DNA of 64,000 bases, from the NCBI GenBank assembly GCA_014338405.1, contig JTDE01021564.1:1-64000 (forward strand), written 5' to 3'. The notes under the pieces are model-generated. The model was not told the origin of the DNA and ran no database searches. It worked only from the letters and a program-made list of their open reading frames with translations. A program made the position numbers and the translations under genes. This stretch comes from Paragonimus skrjabini miyazakii (Eukaryota > Platyhelminthes > Trematoda > Plagiorchiida > Troglotrematidae). This document shows positions 47,924 through 59,238 of the stretch, piece after piece; position 1 is the stretch's first letter, and every line of letters starts with the position of its first letter.

Positions 47924-49365
47924 ATTTACTAACGTTTTCATGGACCCATACAGATTTTGAGAGTGTCAAGTTGTCAGCATGTCTTATTTAAATAACCACG
48001 TCAAGGTAAAACCTGACGAATAACGATAAACTGAAGTCGCATGGAGTAACTGACAGTCCGCGCCCTGAAAACATTTATGTACGCTTCATGGGAATTACCT
48101 CGTGAACTAATCTTCTCCTTTGTAGAGAAATGCAAATAGGGAATTACCGTCTTCTGAAGATTTTCAGTGGCAGTATAAATCTCTGCCGATCTAGAAGTCT
48201 CCATCTCTGGTTACTTCATGGTGTTTCTGACAGTTTAATAATCATGTATCCTGGCTGGAGCAATGTAAAACATACGGGGGTTATTACAGAACCATCGATT
48301 TTTTCAAATCTGAGACGAGCAGTTTTTGATATAGTTCAAATATTTTTGTCCGCGATTTCACTAAAGCATTGGTGCGCAAATCGCGTTGTTCCACTAGTGT
48401 CTAATCTAAACATCAACCCAGTCATTCATCGTCAGCTAGGCAGATATACTCTCTTTTGTTTGCTTGAGTATCTGACGTGTATTATATCATAGGCAGATAA
48501 CTAATAGTCAGAGTCTATCTTTATTTAACCCGTCAGAATCAAGCACTTCATAGGGACAGATAAAAGCAAAACTTTGGTCAAATTATGTCACAATCATGAT
48601 GAAACAGGATCGGTGAAGGTCTGATGGATTATGGTGTGCGTGGTGGGCTGTGACAACATCAGGACCTGAACAAAACGCTCCCATGTGTACAAAAGTTGCT
48701 TATTCAGTCGAATTCCGATCATCTCAGTCGTGACCAAAATTAGACGTCTCATTTCTTTCAACTGATTGCACTTGATTCAGTAAATCGGACAAAAAAGAAG
48801 ACGCAAGGTTGACGTTACGACGCGAATTGGTATAGCAGTGTTAGCTAGAAATTGTCTTATTCAGTTCATTATTGATCCAGGCAGGATGATGTGACTGTGC
48901 TGAAATATAATTAGACCTTAAAAATGCTTTTAAAAAAGCCGAAAGACGAAAAGCAACTGATAAATTGGTATGTTCATCAGCTTAACACAGTAGTTCGAAC
49001 TACCTAAGTGATTTGCGACAGTTTCCCTGGAGCACATGATCGTTATACCTTTCCTGTTGGCTGTGGTTTTTCTTCTACTGATCACAGAACTATTCCGCGG
49101 AATCTTTATTGCAAATATATGATTGTCGTGTTAGCTTATAATTTCATCGCAAGGTATCACTTGGTTACCTTTTATAATACATATATAATAACAGGAGAAT
49201 CTTACAGTCCTAAGCTAAAACCTGAGGGCTCACGTCCCGATTTATGCCCTTATCTATTTTCTTATTGTATAATTTCTAATGTGAGTTTCTCTGCACATCT
49301 TGAAAACAATATCGAACTCGGCAAAGTCATTCAAAAATATTTCCAAGTTTAACGGTGGTTTCCAG

Positions 49366-49593
49366 GTAAATTGGCAGCAAGTTTTAGCAAATTTTACTCG
49401 TCCATTGTTTACAATGAATTTTTACACCGACTGCTTTAGAAATCTACCAACTCCTTTCGTTCGAATTGTTCACATTCATACTTCAGGAACAGGAAGGACT
49501 GTTTACACTTGCGATATCATATTACACCTCGATGATACTCTTAACTTATACGTTCATGGGTTGACCGTAGCTGAGTTTTACGATGTTTCCTAG
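49366..49593 (+). CDS. Candidate last exon with poly(A) signal
   Basis: After the acceptor GTGGTTTCCAG the frame runs 75 codons to a stop: VNWQQVLANFTRPLFTMNFY, LPTPFVRIVHIHTSGTGRTV, DIILHLDDTLNLYVHGLTV. AATAAA lies at 49684-49689. It contains an NFT glycosylation motif and two cysteines. No family recognised. It is followed by another candidate last exon 560 nt downstream on the same strand. Confidence 0.42.
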   Translation, partial: VNWQQVLANFTRPLFTMNFYTDCFRNLPTPFVRIVHIHTSGTGRTVYTCDIILHLDDTLNLYVHGLTVAEFYDVS

Positions 49594-50152
49594 TAGACGT
49601 TCTCAATAACGTTACGCAATATTTCTGTAAACCTTTTACCAATGTAGCTGAATATCTGTGACAAATAATCTCCTCTCGGAATGAATAAAACTTTGGTTAC
49701 TTGACTTAACTAAGATGTGATTTAACTAGCTACAATTCGTGTTTTAATGAGACCGGCTTGAGCTCTGTATATGACTTTTATCAATTGATCACAAATACAA
49801 AAGTTGAATATTATCATCAAAGTAGACAGAACCGTCCATCCGATATTTTCACTTGCAAAATAAATTAGAACTACCAATAATGTTTGGAATCCCACCTCAG
49901 ATGGGTTTACCCACAGCAATAGATTGAAAGTAAAACGGACGTATTGCAAATGCCAAAGTGACATTTTTCGTATGTCAATAGTTAACAACTGTCTTCCATT
50001 GCAAACTTCTTAAATTTCGTGTTCTTTGCTACGTTAAACACAATCTTAAACTCAAAAATGAAATTATTTATTTATTATGGTAATTATTCTGTCATAACAC
50101 CAAGCAAACGCAAACCGAATACAATGAGTCTTATTTAGAAATATTTTTTCAG

Positions 50153-50323
50153 TTAAATCGAACAACCCATTTTACACTATATCGAAATGATGACATGTGG
50201 AGCTACAAATTCCCCATGTGGAATAAAAGTCAAGTGATTGCTTCATTTGAACGACCAAATTCTGCAATTATTCAGTTAAATGTTAATCCTGACAGAGTAA
50301 TTTTTACTCATTTCAAGCATTAG
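50153..50323 (+). CDS. Candidate last exon with poly(A) signal
   Basis: A strong acceptor (AGAAATATTTTTTCAG) opens 56 codons to a stop: LNRTTHFTLYRNDDMWSYKF, PMWNKSQVIASFERPNSAII, LNVNPDRVIFTHFKH. AATAAA follows 52 nt later (50376-50381). It has NRT and NKS glycosylation motifs, so it is possibly extracellular. No ATG is present, so it must be part of a spliced gene; it may be an alternative end of the same gene as 49366-49593. Confidence 0.48.
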   Translation, partial: LNRTTHFTLYRNDDMWSYKFPMWNKSQVIASFERPNSAIIQLNVNPDRVIFTHFKH

Positions 50324-50375
50324 AACAGGTTTCCATCTATCCTTTCTTTGATAACAGGGATGTTACTAATGGTAC

Positions 50376-50381
50376 AATAAA
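50376..50381 (+). terminator. Poly(A) signal
   Basis: AATAAA, 52 nt after the stop of the 50153 exon. Confidence 0.5.
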
Positions 50382-51050
50382 CCGTATTATGATGATTGGT
50401 TGATCATTTTTCACAACAAATCAGCTGACCAATGAGCCATAAGAAAAATCAGGCACCGTAAGCTGACACATCACATCTATCATGTCTGTTGAAGTTGCCC
50501 GGGGGGCTGTGTACCCCACCGTTTCTAGTTAACTTCAAAGAATAAGTTATCAAATCAGCTTGGTTCTTTTCTGTCGAAAACATTCTGTTTTGAAACCCTT
50601 GCAGTGAAAAAATAAACTTCAGTATTTTAATATAAACAAGATGGTTATCAAAACTTTCCCAAGTTCGTTTTTAAAAATCATCGTTCTTATCTGCCTGTTA
50701 GCAACAACTTATGCTAGATTTTATAAAACTAATGTGCGTTTAAATTTTAAACATATGCAAACAAAATGTATCAAGCGAAAACCGTAGATTTTGTAATCTA
50801 ATACTTATTTGTAAACACACAACAACCGTATCCAACACTAAACACACTTGTACCATGAGCAAGTTGAATCTTTTTACATAGACCCGCTTTCCGTTTAATC
50901 CATAATCTTTGAGTTGAATTCACATTCATTATAATAAACACTAACGATAAATTTCTCAAAGTTGCTGAAAAATTGTCTGCATGGGAAATCGATCGTTAAC
51001 TGGGAGTATTGATCAGTTTGTATCGGTTACCTTCCCGAAATGCCCATCAG

Positions 51051-51107
51051 TAATAAATCGTCCTCAGAATACACATTTAAGTTGTTTGATGAAATTCCTA
51101 AAACTGT
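51051..51107 (+). CDS. Internal exon candidate
   Basis: The frame reads NKSSSEYTFKLFDEIPKT and ends at a perfect GTAAGT donor in phase 2. The same frame is open further back (CIGYLPEMPIS), so the exon may start nearer 51017. Acceptor choice is uncertain; no family recognised. Confidence 0.38.
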
Positions 51108-51382
51108 GTAAGTTGACATTCACTGATCGTACTTTCTCCAATTCTGGTCTATAGAACATGAATAAGAACCTAAATAATAAACAGTGACTTTTATAATTTT
51201 AACAAATCATTCTCCCACAATTGTTTGCAGGTAATAGTTGAGTGAATTCTCGTGGCCTCATGTTGTCACTCTGTGGTTTTAGCATCTAATGACAAGGTTA
51301 ACAGTTTTGATTCACTTTCCTGTAGCAACTCAGTCTAGCTCGCACTGAACAGAGACATAAGGTTTGAGACTCGCTCTGTTAC

Positions 51383-51495
51383 AGGTGCCGTATACCTTTG
51401 CGACTACCTTGAGTCGGATTTTAGCCAGGCTTTCATAAGGCAACCTTGTTGACGACTGCGACATTCACCTCAAATTAGACATGAAGAGAAGACCA
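51383..51495 (-). repeat. SINE-like short repeat, copy 3
   Basis: Shares CAGGCTTTCATAAGGCAACC, CTTGTTGACGACTGCG and CAAATTAGACATG with the other copies. Confidence 0.5.
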
Positions 51496-51499
51496 CACG

Positions 51500-52260
51500 T
51501 GAAATCTCAGCCACGTCTAATTAGGTATAATTATCAGGCTGCCCACTCGCCTGGAAAGAAGACACGGTAACTTTCCTGCAAATTTCAACAGATGATCCAA
51601 CGGTCCCAACCCTTCATCGAGTTGAAATCATAGAAGTTAATGAGCTATCTATTGACTGTCGTTAAACTGTTTGAGATGTGGTTAATGTAAACCGAACATC
51701 GTTCACAAATAGAAAACCTATAATCACCTACGAGTGATGGTCAAATTAAGGAAAATATATACTTTTATCTTTCTCTTGTCAATTAATTTCGTTTTAATAG
51801 TTGTACACTGGTTACCACTTTGAGAGAATTCCCGTGTATGCGAAAACCAACAGTGGACTTCGGAAGACTCTCCTTATCATCTGAATATCACGTGACTATC
51901 ATTTACAATACTGTATTGATTTTGATGAGACAACGATAGACTAAATCAGTTCCGTCCAGTTTAACAGTGATTCTGTATTAACTTCCCTTGCTCCTTCATC
52001 AGTGCCAAAATATGTGCCTACATTGTTTCATTTAGTACAGATTTTTCATGGAGGTTCACAATATTCATCCGGACTAATGGGAAACTGCAAGCCAAACTAT
52101 ACATCTTACTACAGTTGAGTCAGAATCTCCTTACTTGTGATCCTGAGTTTAAAAGTTGGACAGGAGTATGCAATAATTATGAATTTCTTAGATCCCGGCA
52201 CACTCCTCTGTTACCTCTCGACAAATCATTCTTGAGAAAGTTGTTTTGAGCATTGACTAC
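51500..52260. other. No supported gene
   Basis: No frame with splice support seen. Confidence 0.4.
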
Positions 52261-52264
52261 TCAC

Positions 52265-52520
52265 ACGCTTGTTGTTGGTTAGCCGTCGGGGTCAACTTCT
52301 GATCAGTCATTAAACTGCTCAGCATGGTTGGTAAAAGTGGACGACATGCATTTGTTGAACAAAACGTCTCTTGTGATCTTTTCCTTTTATTGATTATTTT
52401 ATTACCCCTATTCAAAATCAGTAGAGTGATTATATGAATATGAAATAGTTCAAGAGTAGTGATGCTGGTAGCCAGTACAGATGGAGCAGGTTCGAACATG
52501 ACTCCCATGACTGTTCTTGT
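52265..52520 (-). CDS. 85-codon exon, unknown protein
   Basis: Minus strand: acceptor AATCTGTCCTTAG (its TAG is the nearest in-frame stop) and perfect GTGAGT donor enclose 256 nt. Two methionines lie near the start (TRTVMGVMFEPAPSVLATSI). A hydrophobic patch FHIHIITLLILN is followed by a basic run NKIINKRKRS and then SSLMTDQKLTPTANQQQA. It ends in phase 1. It could be a first coding exon with a short 5' leader or an internal exon. No family recognised. Confidence 0.5.
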
Positions 52521-53475
52521 CTAAGGACAGATTACTGGCCACCATCCACCGTGCATTTTACTCAATACGTCACGTAACAACAAACACTGTGTGATTTGAA
52601 TGATGGAAATAAAACTTTAAAGTTAACATGTACAAAACATATTAACGCGACAGGCATAGCTTAATACATAACATTTTTAAGTGCACTGCCGTCAGTGAGA
52701 TATTAGTAGGTCACTCACACCAGAGGGGAAACTCTTCGGAGTTTTCAAGCTTTGTTTTATCTACGTGATCCATAAAGCACTGAAGTGTCATCAGGACCTA
52801 CGACCCTTTGATTGCCGGTGAAGATTCCGCGGACTTAGTGGTCACTTACGTAATGTTCCACAAGTTGACAGATCCAGTAGAGTGAGATGATGGATCAAAT
52901 AAATACAAGGAATTGATCAAGAGATTTCTTCAGACTTATCATGAATCCCACAGGCAACTAAATCCTGTTCTGTCCGGTAAGCTCAGACATTTATTCCACG
53001 GTTGATTGCTTCTCAAACCACAACAGAAGGACAAACTGTCAACGTTGGTTTAACTACTTCAGTTCTCAATGGACAAGTAAAGAGACGAAAGCCGCTTATC
53101 TACCAACCAATTGGTTTGACCTCTAACATATGTTCTTATTTCATGTTTATTGATAATAAATTTTAATATCTCACCTGCTTACTAACTAACTTCACTAAAC
53201 ACAAGAATAGTGCTGATGTGACTTATAAATTAAAAATATTTTCAGTCGTTTGTTTTGTTGAGTAGTCTAGCAGATGCAACTTGCTCAAAAAGCATGCAGA
53301 TTTAAATTGTGTTTTTCAAAAACACATTCAATGTTCTTCATTTCACGGTTAACTGTTCAACCAATATTACTACTGCTGCTCATAAGAACATTTCTAAGTC
53401 TTTCCAAGATCAATTTTATTACATACACTTCTGCTTTTTCTCTGTCTTTTTACCCTTTGTAAACTTACTGTCTAG

Positions 53476-53633
53476 GCTGCATGCAAGCTGGTCTACATGA
53501 GAAACGCTTGCTCAAATATTTGTTCGACCAGACCAGACCAGATGCCCACAATCCAATGGAACGTCCTACAGAACATGACACTCAAAAACTGAACGTTAGC
53601 GTCAAGTTTTTTCTCAACCAAGTCATGGATGTG
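53476..53633 (+). CDS. Nicotinic acetylcholine receptor subunit, N-terminal exon
   Basis: This exon codes for the start of the ligand-binding domain of a Cys-loop channel subunit, a plasma-membrane receptor for acetylcholine. After the acceptor TTACTGTCTAG it reads GLHEKRLLKYLFDQTRPDAH, MERPTEHDTQKLNVSVKFFL and NQVMDV. The pattern HEKRLL..LF..., then ERP, then L.V...L.L.Q..DV is the conserved beginning of mature nicotinic subunits. The exon ends exactly after MDV at a perfect GTGAGT donor in phase 0, as in many animal nicotinic genes. The signal peptide exon must lie upstream; a hydrophobic frame at 53331 (MFFISRLTVQPILLLLLI) is a possible but unproven leader. The rest of the gene was not found downstream and may be beyond the window or on another scaffold part. 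Subunit type (alpha or not) cannot be told from this exon. Confidence 0.78.
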
Positions 53634-53639
53634 GTGAGT

Positions 53640-55230
53640 TTGCGTAACTACTTTTTGATGCGGTTCCGTTGTATCTTTACATTCTCCATTCATCTCTTCG
53701 TATGGACGGCATACATTGTTATCTGTGATTTGACAAGGCACAGTTTAGCTTCATATCATTTCGTTAGTGTCATGTGAGAATGAACATTCATCCACTATAC
53801 TTATCTTTCATATTTTCAAACCAACATTTGCAGTTGACCTCAATTTTGGTTTGACATATATCGGGTGGCACGTGAAAGTTGATTTATAACACGAATCGTA
53901 AGGGTAAAATAAGGCTATCTTACAGTGCTCACCCTTTAAACCGACACCATACAGTGGTCAGCTTTGTCCATTTCCGAACTCGTCATGCAGAAGTAGTATG
54001 TATGAGGTTTGTACAGGCACATGACTTAATGCGCTTTGAAGTTCAGTAGTGCTAACTTAAAAAAGAATACTGACAACTTTTTTTATCAGCAGACATACAA
54101 GTCCTGTTCCCGAAACTAACAGACTATCAAGGACCTAAGTGGTTTTAGCTGTGAACTTTTTCCCTCTACCATAGTACATGAACTTACTGATGAGTGGTCA
54201 AAAAGTCCGAGTGATATCACTTTGGCGATACTCATTTGATCTCTGTTCCTTTATTCAGATATATTTTTTATCAAGATTTTTTATAGTTCTGCTCTTATCA
54301 GAGCACGTCAGCGGTGCATATTCTTGCCGCCAGCGATATTTTAACGTCATGAGGCGACCGTGTTAACATACTCGAACTATCATCTTCAGTAGCTCAGACA
54401 CATCAGGTTGATTAACGCCCAGTCTACATGACTGTTTCTGGAGGGTATAATATCTGTTACAGCGAGTCTGCTTAATGGTCCAGTTATTAAGCCTTTCTGT
54501 CAACTTAAAAGCACGGAATACATTTCACCTACACAACACTATGGGTTGTTTTTAACCGAAACTAGTCGGGCTTTTGGTTGATATGAACTGAACATCAGTC
54601 ACACGTAATCTTAACTTTCTCCTGCAGACTGATTTGCGTTTTACAATTTAGGTAACAGCATTCGTGACTGAGCTAGTGGTTACCGACATGACCATCAGAG
54701 TCAACCCAAATAATCGAATTTCCGTAGTTTACCATTTAAGAACTAGTTTGGGGTTAGCTACAAGATGCGAATCCTAAATTGTGCGTCCACGAGTCGATTT
54801 CAGTGTACCCCAATTTATGAACTGCTCAACATGCGCTCCCAGGTGTGCGAAGCAACTGGCCCACTTCCCTGATAAGGCGTAGTTTCCAGTTCGTGATTCG
54901 CGTTGAAAGACATCCGGCTAATTCAGACAGGATGTTGTTTTGCCCATCTGGTGATAAAAATATGAATTTCTTTCCCGTGCGCACGAAGAATTGCATTGTC
55001 ACCTCTCATCCCCCACCCCACCTCGATTCACGACAATAATATTCCCTACCCTTACCCTACCCCCTAATAACACGCACTGTTAGTTGAACAGTGATGTTGC
55101 GTAAAACGAGCAAAACACAGTTTTTCAAAGACACTCAGGATAAACGAGAACAATAAATTCTGAGATGCAGATTTGTGCACGATTGTCCCGACTTCTCCAA
55201 GCCTATAGTAACTGAGATGGACGACAGTTG
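53640..55230. other. Probable intron of the receptor gene
   Basis: No exon matching the rest of the ligand-binding domain (Cys loop, WxPD loop) was found here or later. A partial SINE-like copy lies at 54300-54365. Confidence 0.35.
54300..54365 (-). repeat. Partial SINE-like repeat, copy 4
   Basis: GAGCACGTCAGCGGTGCATA, TTCTTGCCGCC and GAGGCGACCGTGTTAAC match one end of the 15.8 and 55.6 kb copies. Confidence 0.42.
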
Positions 55231-55237
55231 TATTGAG

Positions 55238-55310
55238 GCGAGTTAAAAACGCTGTCCTGTTTATCTGGGTGCTTGTTGAGAATCGAGCGGACTAACCAAT
55301 CGGTTTTAAA
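55238..55310 (+). CDS. Possible internal exon
   Basis: The frame GELKTLSCLSGCLLRIER continues to a perfect GTAAGT donor. The acceptor (TATTGAG) is weak. No family recognised. Confidence 0.27.
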
Positions 55311-55573
55311 GTAAGTAATTTTGCTTAGACGTTGTAAAAATAGAATGTCAACTTATTTTCAACATATGAAAACTACAAATAACCAAAACAATCCCTGTAA
55401 TAGAGGAATGCGCACTTTCTCGAATATATCTTGGTCACTTTTTGAGGCAATAAGGTCATTTCAAGTTGAACATCACCCACAATTGATCGCAGCTATCGCA
55501 TTCCCGTAGACTTTCTAGTCAGCTCCTTTCAAACGGCAGATGCACTAAACTCGCGTTTCAGTCTCACTAGAGC

Positions 55574-55728
55574 AGCTCGTCAGTAGTGCATATCCTTGCC
55601 ACTGTCACGACTGGAACTCCGGTCACACATTCACGAGGCAACCTTGGTTACCAATGCACCGTTGACTTCACATTAGGCACGACCGAATTGTCATATGTGA
55701 GCGCTCAACCACTTTCGCTTGTGAGTAC
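55574..55728 (-). repeat. SINE-like short repeat, copy 5
   Basis: Most complete copy: AGCTCGTCAGTAGTGCATAT, GGAACTCCGG, GAGGCAACCTTGG, CGACCGAATTGTCATATGTG and CGCTCAACC, in the same order as the 15.8 kb copy. The reverse complement has a B-box-like GGAGTTCCAGTC. Confidence 0.6.
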
Positions 55729-55739
55729 TGATCAAACAT

Positions 55740-56440
55740 GATAATTAAGACTGAGAAAATATGTGAGCCTGTTTTATCATTCATAAGAAATCTGATTACA
55801 GAGGACTGCAGCAAGAGAGGCACAGAATACATGATTTGATAACTAGAAAAATCTGTATGCATAGGGAGCAAAACAACTGTCTCGCTACGATTGCAAATTT
55901 TTGAACCCATATTACCTTAAAAATAACCACCAAGTCCTTCTAGTGTTAATCCAAGATGTTTGTAGGTGTTGATATGGGAACCAGGAGCAATGTGGGGCGA
56001 CAGGGAAGGAGATCCATCACAGATAAAAATTTGACAGTATTCTCGTAATTGAACAGGTTTAGCAACTGTTTACAATACGATAACGGATAAGTCGAGAACT
56101 GTTTTCATCAATCCCGGACGGTATACATTTGACATGTTCACAATCTTATTTTGAACAGAGACAAACTTTTTAAAAATTAGTCTACGTTTATCGTCAGTTT
56201 GTTTGCACGCATATTTTGGAATTAATGATATGAAACGTTGTCATTTAAGAAATTACAGAGAAACCGCAGACGAAATATATTTTATGATAAACTGCTCATG
56301 GTCATCTGACTTGTCAATGTGATTGTAAATTAATTCATACGCTAGGCATTCATGAATAATGGTTATAACACCATAAATAACAGACATTAAATTTTGGAAC
56401 AAATGCAATCATTTTGCACATTTTCCGTGGACAACATTTT
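55740..56440. other. No supported gene
   Basis: Minus-strand frame 55668-55910 overlaps the repeat and has no splice support. Confidence 0.4.
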
Positions 56441-56444
56441 AAAA

Positions 56445-56596
56445 GAGTTCCAATTCAAATCCAATTATATGCATCACAAACTAGAACTGCAACTGCGCGA
56501 CTTTGTCCAGGTGTCTTTCCAGATACCCATGATGAGTTTTTACCATCAGCGTCGAGAAACATGCATTCAGTGCCAGGAAGCTCTTTATTTTACTAA
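56445..56596 (+). CDS. Candidate exon, unknown protein
   Basis: After a modest acceptor (ACATTTTAAAAG) the frame reads VPIQIQLYASQTRTATARL, then PDTHDEFLPSASRNMHSV, to a stop. A donor (CCAG then GTGTCT) would end it early in phase 1. Smooth codon use is the main support. Confidence 0.28.
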
Positions 56597-56998
56597 ACTG
56601 TTTTACAAACCTCATTGTAACACCGTTGAAAAATAAGCTTATATGCAATCGTGTATAACTCTGACTATCAAGCTGAATGTTTTAAAGAAATCCATTTTTC
56701 GAACGTAACAAGATGGTTACGTTATAGTCCTGATAAAAGTACATCTTTTGAAAGAGACTAGATCAACTTCCAGAATGTTAGAAATCTGTCCATGTAAAAA
56801 GCTAACTAGTAATCTCAATCAAGAAGTAAAGCCAATTTCATTCTCATATTTATCATATTCAATCTACCAAGCCGTTCACATCGATCTGAATCGAATCGGC
56901 TGTACAATGTACCAACTGTCCAGTTACACAATCAAGAAATCAGATTGAATATAAATAGGTGTATAAATGGGGGAATTTTGTAAAACAAATCAAATTTA

Positions 56999-57376
56999 AT
57001 GAGTAACACTGCAACCGCGAATTTACTTGCAATTGCGTTAATGAGCTGCCTGCCATTTACACATCTAAAGGCTTCAAAAACACAAAATAATCCCAAATCA
57101 CTAACGGTCATCGATAGGAAACTGAGTGCAATCGTCAACAGTTCGCTGAGACAGTGGAAAATCAGAACAAATTCCGAATGTTCGTAAGGATTAAGGGAGC
57201 AGTGTGAGACAGTCAGTGGTACTAAACAGATTGATAGATGAGGGGGGCTGCAATCTAAGTCCGGAAATCAGACAACAACTTATTTCGACACTTTAACCGG
57301 TATCATGTTTGAGTGATATTCAACAACTAACCGTCTTTTGTCAAGGTTTAAGAGACTGTGTCATCCAGCGGCCTGA
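56999..57376 (+). CDS. Candidate secreted protein, two exons
   Basis: Exon 1 (56999-57183) starts MSNTATANLLAIALMSCLPF, which resembles a signal peptide without a strong basic start. It continues HLKASKTQNNPKSLTVIDRK and AIVNSSLRQWKIRTNSEC to a GTAAGG donor in phase 2. Exon 2 (57346-57376) follows a branch-like CTAAC and the acceptor CTTTTGTCAAG, completes the codon and reads FKRLCHPAA, stop, for about 71 residues. The intron is 162 nt. No family recognised; a small secreted or peptide precursor is possible. Confidence 0.45.
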
Positions 57377-57867
57377 GTTAACTGTTCGGAACGCACAGAT
57401 AAATTGGTTCGGTTTTCGGCTACGTCTTTACTTTCTCCTGAGTACAGTGTGTCTCTCGTGCCGGAATCTTCATAATTCAAACCCGATCGTTTGCTTTGAA
57501 ATCAATGTGTACTTGGTCCACCAATAACGTAAAGCACACGGTTGCGTATAAGATGCTAGAAAGAAAACAGCGGTCTACGCGCAAAGTGGTAAGCCATTCC
57601 GCTGTTCGCGTTTTTTTATATCAGTCGGGAACGTTACGTTTGCTCACACACGTTGCCTATATATAATAGGCTGAAACTCTGGCCCGACAAAACAAAGTCG
57701 AGCCTTCCCGATGTATTCAATATTTTTGTTGTTACATCTGTTCACGATATCAATTAACAGTGTGCAAAAATTCTCAAAGGGTGAGATTCTACCCAATGTC
57801 AAAATCTTTCTATTATCGTTACCTGATATATACTGTTGTATGGTCTAATCGCTGATTGAACTTAAAG

Positions 57868-58062
57868 CCTGTACACTATAATTACATTAAATTTCGACAT
57901 AAAAACCACAAAGTTCTACCAATAGCAAAACTCGATTACGTTGTTTCTACTCGAAAGGAACTGACTGGAAATCCTATGGGAATGAGGTATTTGAAAACAA
58001 TTGTAAATGACGCTCACGTTGTGCTAACCGAAATTGCCCACTACTCCCCATATACTCTTTAA
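57868..58062 (+). CDS. Candidate last exon, unknown protein
   Basis: After CTTAAAG the frame reads PVHYNYIKFRHKNHKVLPIA, LDYVVSTRKELTGNPMGMRY, LKTIVNDAHVVLTEIAHYSP and ends YTL, stop (64 codons). Codon use is smooth and the sequence is soluble-protein-like. The acceptor is weak and no AATAAA follows at once. It lies just 3' of the two-exon secreted candidate but does not follow it in frame, since that model ends in a stop. Confidence 0.4.
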   Translation, partial: PVHYNYIKFRHKNHKVLPIAKLDYVVSTRKELTGNPMGMRYLKTIVNDAHVVLTEIAHYSPYTL

Positions 58063-58579
58063 AGAACAAAGTTTATTGGTTTGTTAGTAATAGACAGTTA
58101 CATTTCTGTGTTACCACCATCTTACAAGTTAACATGATTACATCTTTTGGACTGTTATTTTCCAAAGCACAAGAGAGTACTGCTCATATTTAATTGTTGT
58201 GGCTTCTATCGTTGTCGAATATGCTTTCCCTGTTTGCTAGTGTTTGTACTGGAAGTAACTAAACTACATGACAATTAAAAAAGATGTGGTTCATTTAGTT
58301 AATTTCACAAATCACTGGTCTAGAACAGTATGTTTTCGTAAACCACTGTCTCAAATAGGTATGGATCAGTATATCTGAAGATATTCAATCACGGGTTCAT
58401 CATAATTTTTTTGAGTACCAATACGGTAAACGATCGAAGCAAAATTATGAAAACAGTCTAAGTTATGGTTGGGGGAACTAAGCAACGTGTAATCACTGTA
58501 TTCTGTTTTAAACTTCTGTACATCGTTGTGGCTTGCTTCGAGCAAGATTTGTATGAAAATCGAGTATTATTTTATCACA

Positions 58580-59126
58580 TTATTGATTCAAGGTATTTAT
58601 CAATCTGGTAACTGAAGCGTTGAGCTGCGTCCGGTCTGCAAGCTAAACCGTCTAATACTTTAATTTAATGGGGATAAAACCGTAGAAAGTGTGCACGGAT
58701 ACGCTGCCTAGTAGGACCTTCAGATTTTCATACAGTTCTCCTTCTTGACTAGTATGATAAAAAATTCCGCCGTGACAGCGTGCGCCACCAAAGTTTGGTC
58801 ACCTTTTAAGATTGCCAGCTTACTCAGGTGGTCTACTGAAAACGAAATAAAACCACCACTGCCAGTTCGTAGTTGACATGCTTATGGAATAGCATCAAGT
58901 TAGTCTTTTCGAAAGTTACGCTAACAGTAATATCGGAAAACTACTTCAAACGGATTTATCTTCTCCTTGTTAAATGTAACACTCACATCATTAAATACAA
59001 GACACGGAGTTCCCTCCAACCCAAACATAGTTAGGTCTGATACAGTTAAAGCAAGACAGTCTTCATAAACTTTCTGTAACTCATCAGGATTTTTTGTCAT
59101 GTTTGCTACATAGTTGCTTTTGAAAA
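58580..59126 (-). CDS. Thioredoxin-fold (DsbA/GST-kappa-like) protein, C-terminal exons
   Basis: Minus strand, three exons in full phase agreement. Exon 1 (58926-59126, donor GTTAGC) reads FKSNYVANMTKNPDELQKVY, EDCLALTVSDLTMFGLEGTP and CLVFNDVSVTFNKEKINPF. Exon 2 (58734-58835, acceptor TTTATTTCGTTTTCAG, donor GTATGA) reads DHLSKLAILKGDQTLVAHAV and TAEFFIILVKKEN. Exon 3 (58580-58635, acceptor TTTAGCTTGCAG) reads RTQLNASVTRLINTLNQ, stop. Introns are 90 and 98 nt. FGLEGTPCLVF looks like the cis-proline loop of a DsbA/GST-kappa thioredoxin domain after a helical insert. A GTGAGT inside exon 1 appears not to be used. Upstream frames at 59.25-59.6 kb extend it. The family call is tentative; the coding call is strong. 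Confidence 0.6.
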
Positions 59127-59238
59127 CTTTAGCTCAATCTTCGATTCCACCTTCGTGGCTCACACAGTTCAGTTAGATGTCGATCAGATAATTAAAAGTT
59201 TATCAGTGAGTGTCATATCATTTGGAATTCTCTATTTC

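Larger units (their letters stand above)
42460..49350. other. No confident gene; intron-like
   Basis: Contains frames without splice support (43523-43810, 46484-46693, 46809-47030, 47063-47254, 48130-48492). A minus-strand frame ending at a GTAAGT donor near 45413 reads DEDENDKHDQSQSSVTS, but it is read from a CAT/CTC-rich tract that may simply be a plus-strand polypyrimidine tract. A hydrophobic MIVIPFLLAVVFLLLI start lies at 49036 without a usable donor. Confidence 0.3.

Noticed and set aside
48130..48492. 120-codon plus-strand frame
   Set aside because: Length alone; no splice, homology or poly(A) support.
49722..49988. Minus-strand hydrophobic frame with membrane-like segments
   Set aside because: No clean acceptor, donor or poly(A) signal. 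It lies between two better plus-strand exons.
53331..53462. Hydrophobic leader-like frame just upstream of the receptor exon
   Set aside because: The only intron that would join it to the exon at 53476 would be about 17 nt, too short. It may still be a leader with another donor.
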